Below, piece after piece: positions 7,131 to 12,322 of a stretch of DNA of 12,322 nt. The stretch is from positions 1 to 12,322 of the forward strand of contig JBKPFS010000092.1 of assembly GCA_046728935.1 (NCBI GenBank), written 5' to 3'. The DNA comes from DATAFO01 sp046728935. GTDB taxonomy: Bacteria; Actinomycetota; Thermoleophilia; Solirubrobacterales; 70-9. The notes under the pieces are model-generated. The model saw only the letters and a program-made list of their open reading frames with translations. It had not been told where the DNA came from and searched no databases. Within the stretch, counting starts at the first letter, position 1, and every line of letters starts with the position of its first letter. The position numbers and the translations under genes were made by a program.

Positions 7131-7147
7131 CGAGCGCCGGACGCTCG
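7131..7147. repeat. Hairpin in the leader of the GYD-pur operon
   Basis: CGAGCG (7131-7136), a five-base loop CCGGA, and CGCTCG (7142-7147) form a perfect 6-bp stem ending 35 bases before the GYD start codon. A longer-range match, TTCACG (7056-7061) with CGTGAA (7112-7117), lies just upstream and could close a larger structure. No known purine or PRPP riboswitch consensus was recognised. In such GC-rich DNA short stems arise by chance, so a regulatory role is only a possibility. Confidence 0.4.
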
Positions 7148-7182
7148 TCAACTCAACCGGCACGAGGAGGAGGAGTCCAAAG

Positions 7183-7464
7183 ATGGCGACGTACATCATG
7201 CTCACGCGACTGACGTCCGACGGCGTCAAGACGCTCAAGGACAACCCGTCCCGAGTCCACGAGGTGACCAAGGAGGTCGAGCAGCTCGGCGTCAAGGTCG
7301 TCAACCAGTGGGCGACCCTGGGCGAGTACGACTTCGTCAGCGTCGTCGACGCGCCCGACGAGATCACGATGGCCAAGCTCTCGGTGGAGATGGGCTCACG
7401 TGGCACGGTCATGAACGAGACGCTGGTCGCGATCCCGGCCGAGGAGTTCACCAAGTCCCTGTGA
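7183..7464 (+). CDS. GYD-domain protein
   Basis: A 93-residue protein starting at ATG 7183, with a strong ribosome binding site (GGAGGAGGAG, about 8 bases upstream). It looks like the GYD family (Pfam PF08734), small ferredoxin-like alpha/beta proteins of unknown function. The visible features are the opening M-L-T-R-L-T-S-D-G strand and turn, a helix with V-H-E-V-T-K-E-V-E-Q-L-G, the signature turn L-G-E-Y-D-F-V at about 46-52 (family usually G-x-Y-D), a D-A-P-D-E-I-T-M-A-K-L helix, and an E-T-L-V-A-I-P end strand. It has no membrane segment or signal peptide. It is the first gene of the purine operon, ending four bases before purD, so a role linked to purine metabolism or dimeric ligand binding is possible but not shown. 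Confidence 0.85.
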   Translation: MATYIMLTRLTSDGVKTLKDNPSRVHEVTKEVEQLGVKVVNQWATLGEYDFVSVVDAPDEITMAKLSVEMGSRGTVMNETLVAIPAEEFTKSL

Positions 7465-7468
7465 GCAG

Positions 7469-8743
7469 ATGAGGATCCTTGTCGTCGGAGGGGGCGGGCG
7501 CGAGCACGCGATCATCCGGGCGCTCGCCCGCTCCGCGGAACGACCCGAGCTCCTCTGCGCGCCCGGAAACGCCGGTATAGCGGAGGAGGCCCGCTGTCTG
7601 GAGGTGGGCGCGGAGGACGTCCCGGCGCTCGTCGACGCCGCGACGGTCGAGGGCTGCGATCTCATCGTCGTGGGCCCCGAGGCGCCACTGGTCGCGGGCC
7701 TCGTCGATGCGCTCGAGGCCGCGGGAGTGCCCGCCTTCGGCCCCGCGGCGGAGCCGGCGCGGCTGGAGGGCTCCAAGGTCCACGCGAAGGAGCTGATGGC
7801 CGAAGCCGGGGTCCTGACCGCCTCCCACGCCGTGCTCCGCAGCCGCGAGGAGGCGCTCGAGCACCTCGCCCAGGCCTCCTACCCGGTCGTGTTGAAGGCC
7901 GACGGTCTGGCCGCGGGCAAGGGGGTGATCATCTGCGAGTCCAAGCCCGAGGCGCTCGAGGCGATGGAGGTCTACTTCGTGGAGCGCCGCTTCGGGGAGA
8001 CCCAGGTCGTGGTCGAGGAGCACCTGCTGGGCGAGGAGCTCTCGGTGCTCGCCCTCTGCGACGGGGAGAACGTGCTGCCGCTGGCCCCGGCGCAGGACTA
8101 CAAGCGGATCCACGACGGCGACCAGGGTCCGAACACCGGCGGGATGGGCAGCTACTCGCCCGTGCCCGGATTCGATTCCGAGCGCACGGAGGAGATCGCG
8201 GACCTGGTGCACCGCCCGATCGTCGAGCTGATGCGCCGCCGGGGCACCCCGTACCACGGCGTCCTCTACGCCGGCCTGATGCTGACCGAGGACGGACCTC
8301 GGGTGCTGGAGTTCAACTGCCGGTTCGGGGACCCGGAGACGCAGGCGGTGCTGCCCCGGCTTCGCTCCGATCTGCTCGGCCTCTGCCGCGCCGCGAGAGA
8401 GCCCGGCGGCCTCGCCGACATGGCCGCCGAGTTCGCCGACGACTGGGCGGTGACCGTGGTCCTCGCGTCGGCCGGCTACCCGGACTCGTCGTCGAAGGGG
8501 GACGTGATCAGCGGACTGGACGCCGTGCCCGCCGGGGTGGAGGTAACCCACGCCGGAACGGCCCTCGTCGACGGCAGCCTGGTCACCGCAGGGGGCCGCG
8601 TGCTCAACGTGACGGGCCTCGGGTCGACCCCCGCCGAAGCCCGCGAGCGCGCCTACGAAGCGGCGGAGATGATCCACTTCGAGGGCAAGCAGACGCGAAC
8701 GGACATCGCGGCGCGCGCCGTCGACCGGGTGGCCGCCGGATAG
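7469..8743 (+). CDS. purD: Phosphoribosylamine-glycine ligase (GAR synthetase)
   Basis: A 424-residue protein, the usual length for monofunctional PurD. It makes glycinamide ribonucleotide from phosphoribosylamine, glycine and ATP, the second step of de novo purine synthesis, in the cytosol. The N-terminal domain begins M-R-I-L-V-V-G-G-G-G-R-E-H-A (1-14). The ATP-grasp part has K-A-D-G-L-A-A-G-K-G at 143-152, G-E-E-L-S-V near 190, and N-T-G-G-M-G-S-Y-S-P near 226. The GARS signature R-F-G-D-P-E-T-Q is at 285-292, and it ends with the small beta-barrel C-terminal domain. Catalytic and metal-binding residues look intact. The ATG at 7469 is four bases after the GYD stop, so translation is probably coupled. 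It is followed after 30 bases by purE. Confidence 0.97.
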   Translation: MRILVVGGGGREHAIIRALARSAERPELLCAPGNAGIAEEARCLEVGAEDVPALVDAATVEGCDLIVVGPEAPLVAGLVDALEAAGVPAFGPAAEPARLEGSKVHAKELMAEAGVLTASHAVLRSREEALEHLAQASYPVVLKADGLAAGKGVIICESKPEALEAMEVYFVERRFGETQVVVEEHLLGEELSVLALCDGENVLPLAPAQDYKRIHDGDQGPNTGGMGSYSPVPGFDSERTEEIADLVHRPIVELMRRRGTPYHGVLYAGLMLTEDGPRVLEFNCRFGDPETQAVLPRLRSDLLGLCRAAREPGGLADMAAEFADDWAVTVVLASAGYPDSSSKGDVISGLDAVPAGVEVTHAGTALVDGSLVTAGGRVLNVTGLGSTPAEARERAYEAAEMIHFEGKQTRTDIAARAVDRVAAG

Positions 8744-8773
8744 GGACCCGCACCCGACACACAAGGAGAGATC

Positions 8774-9262
8774 GTGGAGGCACAGGAACCCGCGCAGACC
8801 ACCGAGACGGCGATCGCCGAGCCGATGCCGGACGTGGAGGCCGCGTTCGAGGAGATCGAGGTCGACGCGCCGCTGGTCGGGATCATCATGGGCTCCGCGA
8901 ACGACAAGCCGAAGCTCCAGCCCGCGGGCGAGGCGCTCCAGGAGGCGGGCATCCGCTACGAGGTGCGGGTGATGAGCGCCCACCGGGACCCGGAGAAAGT
9001 GCGCGAGTACTGCTACGCGGCCAGGATGCGCGGCCTGAAGGTGCTGATCGCCGGGGCCGGCATGTCGGCGGCGCTCCCAGGCGTCGCGGCGGCGCACAGC
9101 GACCTGCCCGTGATCGGGGTGCCGATCTCCGGCAAGAACCTGGGCGGCCTCGATGCGCTGCTGTCTGCCGTGCAGATGCCGCCGGGCGTTCCCGTCGGCT
9201 GCGTTGCGATCGACGGCGCAAGGAACGCCGGATTGCTTGCGGCCCGGATAATCAATACGTGA
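8774..9262 (+). CDS. purE: PurE, N5-CAIR mutase/AIR carboxylase, variant
   Basis: A 162-residue PurE. The family interconverts N5-carboxyaminoimidazole ribonucleotide and CAIR (class I, needs PurK) or carboxylates AIR directly with CO2 (class II). GTG 8774 has a good ribosome binding site (AAGGAGAG). The core starts near residue 33 with L-V-G-I-I-M-G-S and includes S-A-H-R at 68-71, so the key His70 is present. Residues 1-32 are an acidic, probably disordered extension; ATG 8825 is an alternative start. The loop that in class I reads G-G-A-A-H-L-P-G is G-M-S-A-A-L-P-G (96-103), so its histidine is lost. G-S-x-S-D is G-S-A-N-D (40-44). No purK is visible. Its stop overlaps the start of purB by four bases (GTGA). 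Confidence 0.93.
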   Translation: MEAQEPAQTTETAIAEPMPDVEAAFEEIEVDAPLVGIIMGSANDKPKLQPAGEALQEAGIRYEVRVMSAHRDPEKVREYCYAARMRGLKVLIAGAGMSAALPGVAAAHSDLPVIGVPISGKNLGGLDALLSAVQMPPGVPVGCVAIDGARNAGLLAARIINT

Positions 9263-10545
9263 TATCGCGCTACACGCGCCCCGAGATCGGGGCCGTCTGG
9301 TCGCCGCAGCGCAAGATGGAGGCGTGGCTCGAGGTCGAGCTGGCCGCGACCGACGCCTGGGCCGAGGAGGGCGTCGTCCCCGCCGACGCGGCCGCCGCGT
9401 GCCGTGAGCGCGCGGGGTTCGACCTCGAGGCGGTGAACGAGCGCGAGCGGGTGACCGGGCACGACGTCGCCGCCTTTGTCGACGTCGTCGCGGCCTCCGT
9501 CGGCGAGGAGGGGCGCTGGATCCACTACGGGCTCACGTCCTCCGACGTGCTCGACACCGCGCTCGCGCTCCAGCTTCGCGAGGCGGGAGAGCTCGTCCTC
9601 GCCGGGGCGGTCGCCTACCGGGACGTGCTCATCGCCCGCGCGCGCGAGCACCGGGACACGCTCTGCATCGGTCGCACCCACGGGATCCACGCAGAGCCCA
9701 CAACCTTCGGGCTGCGCCTGGCGGGATTCGCCTTCGAGGCCGACCGCAACCTGGCTCGGCTGCAACGTGCGCTCGAGGCGGCGGCCGTGGGCAAGCTCTC
9801 GGGGGCGGTCGGAACCTACGCCTCGGTCCCTCCGTCGATCGAGGCGCGGGTGATGGAGCGGCTCGGCCTGCGCCGGGAGGACGCCTCGACCCAGGTCGTC
9901 CCCCGCGACCGGCACGCGGAGGTGCTGGGCGCCGTGGCCCTCGCCGGCGCGGGGCTCGAGCGGTTCGCCCAGGAGGTCCGCAACCTCCAGCGCACGGAGG
10001 TCCGTGAGGTCTCCGAGCCATTCGCGAGCGGAGAGCAGAAGGGCTCCTCGGCGATGCCGCACAAGCGGAACCCGATCCTCTCCGAGCGGATCTGCGGCCT
10101 GGCGCGCGTCCTCCGGGGCTACGCGCAGGTGGGGCTCGAGAACGTCGCCCTCTGGCACGAGCGCGACATCTCGCACTCGGGCGCCGAGCGGGTCGTGCTT
10201 CCCGACGCGACGATCCTGCTCGACTACATGCAGGATCTAGGCAGGCGAGTGATCGACGGCATGACGGTGGACGCCGATCGCATGCGCGCCAATCTCGATC
10301 TGACGCACGGGGCCGTGTTCAGCCAACGCGCGCTGACGGCTCTGGTCGAGAGCGGGATGGAGCGCGATGCCGCCTACAGGCTGGTCCAGGAGGCTGCCCA
10401 GCGCGCCTGGGATGAGGACACCAGCTTCCGGGACCTGCTCGCGGAGCGGACGCCGGAGCTGGATCTGGACGGCGTCTTCGACACCTCGGCCTACCTCGGG
10501 CACGTGCCAGAGGTGATCGAGCGCCTGGACGCCCTGGGCGGCTAG
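9259..10545 (+). CDS. purB: Adenylosuccinate lyase
   Basis: A 428-residue member of the fumarase/aspartase superfamily, normal for PurB. It removes fumarate from SAICAR to give AICAR (IMP branch) and from adenylosuccinate to give AMP. It acts as a cytosolic homotetramer whose active site is built from three subunits. The conserved R-Y-T-R-P-E-I near the N-terminus, T-G-H-D-V with His68, G-R-T-H-G-I-H-A-E-P-T-T-F-G with His141, and the family signature G-S-S-A-M-P-H-K-R-N (262-271) are all seen. His68 and His141 match the Bacillus subtilis catalytic numbering. The serine of the flexible signature loop is present. The GTG start at 9259 is embedded in the purE stop (GTGA), so translation is coupled. 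The next gene starts four bases after the TAG. Confidence 0.97.
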   Translation: MISRYTRPEIGAVWSPQRKMEAWLEVELAATDAWAEEGVVPADAAAACRERAGFDLEAVNERERVTGHDVAAFVDVVAASVGEEGRWIHYGLTSSDVLDTALALQLREAGELVLAGAVAYRDVLIARAREHRDTLCIGRTHGIHAEPTTFGLRLAGFAFEADRNLARLQRALEAAAVGKLSGAVGTYASVPPSIEARVMERLGLRREDASTQVVPRDRHAEVLGAVALAGAGLERFAQEVRNLQRTEVREVSEPFASGEQKGSSAMPHKRNPILSERICGLARVLRGYAQVGLENVALWHERDISHSGAERVVLPDATILLDYMQDLGRRVIDGMTVDADRMRANLDLTHGAVFSQRALTALVESGMERDAAYRLVQEAAQRAWDEDTSFRDLLAERTPELDLDGVFDTSAYLGHVPEVIERLDALGG

Positions 10546-10549
10546 CCGG

Positions 10550-11803
10550 ATGCGGGTCGCGATGATCCTCAAGGTCCGCGACGAGGACGACATCCTCGAG
10601 GACAACTTCCGCTTCCACCGGGCGCAGGGAATCGACCTCTTTCTGGCCACCGACAACGGGTCGACCGACCGCACCCCTGAGATCCTCGAGGGCTTCGAGG
10701 GCGCGGGACTCGCGCGCGTTTTCCACGAGCCGGAGGCGGACATGCACGAGCACGGGCACGAGTGGTACACGCGCATGGCACAGCTCGCCGCGACCGATCA
10801 CGACGCCGACTGGGTCGTCGTCGCCGACGCCGACGAGTTCTGGTGGCCGCTCGCCCGGACGCTGCGCGACACCCTCGCCGCCGTCCCCGACCGCTACGGG
10901 CTCCTGTTCGGCGCCCGGGGGGAGTTCGTCCCCGCGCCGGAGGGCCCCGGGACGTTCGCCGAGCGCCTCACCGTGCGCGAGCGCCACGCGCGCCTTCGTC
11001 CCAAGATCGCCTTCCGCGCCGACCCGACGGCGGTGCTCTGGCACCGGGGCGGGCACGACGTCGCCTACGTCCCGAACGGCGCCGACCTTCGCTCGGCCCT
11101 GCGGCCTCCCGGGCGTGCGGTGCTCCGCGGCGTGCGCGAGCAGGATGAGGTGGGCGGCGGCGAGCCGGTCCCGGCACCGGAGCTCGGGGCCGTGAGGATC
11201 CTCCACTTCCCGATCCGCTCCCTCGACCAATTTCGCCGCCGGATCGAGGCGGCGCTGCTGCAGGAGGGCCCCGACCCCCAGACGGGGAAGCGGGCGCGGC
11301 TTCGCGAGCGCTACGAGCGCGAGGGCGTCGAGGCGCTCTACGCCGACCAGGTCCTCGACGAGCAGGAGCTCGAGGCCGCGATCGCCGCCGGTGAGCTCGT
11401 CCGGGACACGCGCCTGCGTGATTTCCTGGCGCGCTGCCCCAACCCGCTCGAGGAGGGAAGCGCGAACGCCTCTCCGGCGCTCATGCCGCTTCCGCCCGAT
11501 GAGCTCGCGCGCGAGCGGCGCGAGCTCGAGCTCGACGCCCTGTCGGCGCTCGCCCGCCACCAGCGCCTGAACGAGATCCGTCTCGACACAACGCGCGAGC
11601 GCATGCGCGACATCGGCGTTCGTTGGCGCGAGATGGAGCGCACGACGAAGACCCAGACCGCGAAGGCGCTTCGCCGCCTCGAGCGGGTGAAGCGGCTCCA
11701 GGGCAAGGTCAGGCGCCTGCGCGCGGAGCTGCGGCGCGAGCGACGCCGGCCGTGGAGCCGCGCCCGCGCGACCCTTGGCCGCGCCATCGGACGCGGCCGC
11801 TGA
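10550..11803 (+). CDS. GT2-like glycosyltransferase with basic C-terminal coiled coil
   Basis: A 417-residue protein. Residues 1-230 look like a GT2-like (Glyco_tranf_2_4, PF13704) glycosyltransferase: M-I-L-K-V-R-D-E-D-D-I-L-E-D-N (5-19), the D-N-G-S-T-D-R-T-P-E loop (35-44), D-x-D as A-D-A-D-E-F-W-W (92-99), and L-H-F-P-I-R-S (218-224). D93/D95 should hold the metal and nucleotide-sugar. A charged helical region follows to about 300. Residues 318-417 form a long, Arg-rich coiled coil (about 345-400 especially). The start at ATG 10550 comes four bases after the purB stop with no clear Shine-Dalgarno, so translation depends on coupling. It probably adds a sugar to a surface glycan, though its place in a purine operon is odd. 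Confidence 0.82.
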   Translation: MRVAMILKVRDEDDILEDNFRFHRAQGIDLFLATDNGSTDRTPEILEGFEGAGLARVFHEPEADMHEHGHEWYTRMAQLAATDHDADWVVVADADEFWWPLARTLRDTLAAVPDRYGLLFGARGEFVPAPEGPGTFAERLTVRERHARLRPKIAFRADPTAVLWHRGGHDVAYVPNGADLRSALRPPGRAVLRGVREQDEVGGGEPVPAPELGAVRILHFPIRSLDQFRRRIEAALLQEGPDPQTGKRARLRERYEREGVEALYADQVLDEQELEAAIAAGELVRDTRLRDFLARCPNPLEEGSANASPALMPLPPDELARERRELELDALSALARHQRLNEIRLDTTRERMRDIGVRWREMERTTKTQTAKALRRLERVKRLQGKVRRLRAELRRERRRPWSRARATLGRAIGRGR

Positions 11804-11818
11804 GCGCCAAGCTCAGCG
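11798..11818. terminator. Bidirectional hairpin between converging genes
   Basis: CGCTGAGC (11798-11805), loop GCCAA, GCTCAGCG (11811-11818) is a perfect 8-bp inverted repeat. The TGA stop of the purine operon's last gene (11801-11803) and the TGA stop (TCA on the + strand, 11813-11815) of the CsoR-family gene sit in the two arms and pair with each other. No T-run follows either arm, so intrinsic termination is uncertain. It could be a weak terminator or an mRNA 3'-end protector. Confidence 0.5.
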
Positions 11819-12112
11819 CACGCGGGTGAAGCGCTCGACGGTTGCGATCAGCTCGTCGACCTTCTCGTCGGCCTCGCGACCACCGCGGCCCAGCGCGTCA
11901 CGGACGCAGTGGTTGGTGTGCTCGGAGAGGAGCTCCAGGGCGACGCCGTCGAGCGCCCTGCTGACGGCGCCGATCTGGGTCAGCACGTCGATGCAGTAGG
12001 CCTCCTCCTCGACCATCCGGCCGAGGCCCCTGACCTGGCCCTCGATCCTCGCCAGACGTCGCTTGATCGCCTGCTTGTCCTCCACGTATCCGACCGACCG
12101 CGAATCGCTCAT
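11813..12112 (-). CDS. csoR: CsoR/DUF156-type metal-responsive transcriptional repressor
   Basis: A 99-residue, all-helical protein of the CsoR/RcnR/FrmR (DUF156, PF02583) family, which binds DNA as tetramers and releases it when it binds Cu(I) or another ligand. The N-terminal stretch K-R-R-L-A-R-I-E-G-Q-V-R-G-L (17-30) matches the family's first helix and DNA-contacting residues. C40, H65 and C69 (Y-C at 39-40, H-T-N-H-C at 65-69) keep the 25- and 4-residue spacing of Mycobacterium tuberculosis CsoR C36, H61 and C65, so Cu(I) sensing is the best guess. A formaldehyde or sulfur-species sensor is an alternative, though those lack this exact Cys-His-Cys set. It lies on the minus strand, 26 bases after the stop of an upstream gene fragment, and converges with the glycosyltransferase gene. 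Confidence 0.9.
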   Translation of the reverse strand: MSDSRSVGYVEDKQAIKRRLARIEGQVRGLGRMVEEEAYCIDVLTQIGAVSRALDGVALELLSEHTNHCVRDALGRGGREADEKVDELIATVERFTRVR

Positions 12113-12119
12113 GCCTTGC

Positions 12120-12147
12120 AGTATACGGGGAGGGGGTATTAGCCCAA
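12120..12147 (-). promoter_or_regulatory. Putative csoR promoter with embedded operator-like repeat
   Basis: Read on the minus strand, TTGGGC (12147-12142) is a -35-like hexamer and TATACT (12125-12120) a good -10-like hexamer, 16 bases apart. Between them lies an ATAC-n9-GTAT inverted repeat (12123-12139) with a C5-T-C4 core, resembling the C/G-run layout of known CsoR operators such as TACCCCC-type boxes. The -10 ends seven bases before the ATG, so the mRNA could be leaderless or nearly so. This supports self-repression. The -35 lies inside the last codons of the upstream gene. Confidence 0.5.
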
Positions 12148-12322
12148 GAACTCGAGAAGCGCCGCCTTGCCGCCCTGAGGGAGCGGCTCCCCGTGCGCGA
12201 ACAGCAGGGCGTCGAAGTCGAGCTCGCAGATGCGTCGCAGCGACTCGCGAAGCCCCCGCTTGACCGCCTCGGGGTCGTCGCCCATCAGCGGGTCCGAGAC
12301 GAAGCGAAGACCCTGCTCGCCG
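12139..12322 (-). CDS. Protein C-terminus, MBL-fold hydrolase-like (5' end outside window)
   Basis: Only the last 61 residues are in the window, ending at TAA (12141-12139). They read in good, G/C-ending codons and include D-P-L-M-G-D-D-P-E-A, an L-R-R-I-C-E-L-D-F-D-A helix and strand, then L-L-F-A-H-G-E-P-L-P-Q-G-G-K-A-A-L-L-E-F-L. The F-x-H-G-x-P-x-x-x-G-G pattern near the end recalls the C-terminal part of MBL-fold metallohydrolase-like proteins in actinobacteria, where a late histidine sits in a Zn ligand loop. The assignment is by resemblance and the catalytic N-terminal motif is outside. It may form a unit with csoR, 26 bases downstream. Confidence 0.5.
   Translation of the reverse strand, partial: GEQGLRFVSDPLMGDDPEAVKRGLRESLRRICELDFDALLFAHGEPLPQGGKAALLEFLG

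Noticed and set aside
7448..9097. 549-residue open frame on the minus strand across purD and purE
   Set aside because: It is antisense to purD/purE, which have clear motifs, and its translation is low-complexity and Arg/His/Gly/Leu-rich without any family feature; typical of GC-rich DNA.
9013..10176. 387-residue minus-strand open frame across purB
   Set aside because: Antisense shadow of purB; no recognisable domain.
10319..11560. 413-residue minus-strand open frame across purB and the GT2-like gene
   Set aside because: Antisense shadow; composition is Arg/Pro/Gly-rich and the opposite strand has clear GT motifs.
1..12322. CRISPR arrays, tRNA/rRNA genes, insertion sequences, toxin-antitoxin or phage-defence genes
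   Set aside because: No spaced direct repeats, cloverleaf sequences, transposase or defence motifs were recognised on either strand.

Overview
The window comes from a very GC-rich genome with strong G/C preference at third codon positions and many GTG starts. Its gene content (purD-purE-purB with a GYD-domain gene, a CsoR-type regulator, and many glycosyltransferases of the CgeB and GT2/GT4 types) fits an actinobacterium. The Thermoleophilia/Solirubrobacterales are my best guess, inferred from gene style and not proven. No tRNA, rRNA, CRISPR, IS element or phage gene is visible. No gene-free stretch exceeds 300 bases; the longest is about 197 bases, at 6986-7182.

Region 1 (1-6519) is a glycan or surface-polysaccharide block. 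It starts inside a GT2-type glycosyltransferase (C-terminal end only). Two GT4-type glycosyltransferases follow on the + strand. Convergent to them is a large 844-residue minus-strand protein that joins a SAM methyltransferase, a CgeB-like glycosyltransferase and a C-terminal GT2-like domain. Divergent from that gene is a separate CgeB-like glycosyltransferase. Its last part appears to carry a -1 frameshift: restoring the frame would end it on a CTAG shared with the next gene.

Region 2 (6356-7182) holds a minus-strand gene for a small two-helix membrane protein with a cytosolic UspA-like domain. Upstream of it is a divergent intergenic region carrying three back-to-back perfect or near-perfect hairpins and a fourth further on.

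Region 3 (7183-11803) is a tight + strand operon: GYD-domain protein, purD, purE, purB, then another GT2-type glycosyltransferase. Gaps are 4 bases, 30 bases, a 4-base overlap and 4 bases. The three pur genes cover the GAR synthetase, (N5-)CAIR mutase/AIR carboxylase and adenylosuccinate lyase steps of IMP/AMP synthesis. No purK is present, and PurE has unusual active-site-loop residues. The operon ends in a hairpin containing the stop codons of both converging genes.

Region 4 (11813-12322, minus strand) has a CsoR/DUF156 metal-responsive repressor gene with a plausible self-regulated, possibly leaderless promoter. Upstream of it is the 3' end of a gene whose C-terminus looks like that of an MBL-fold-type hydrolase.
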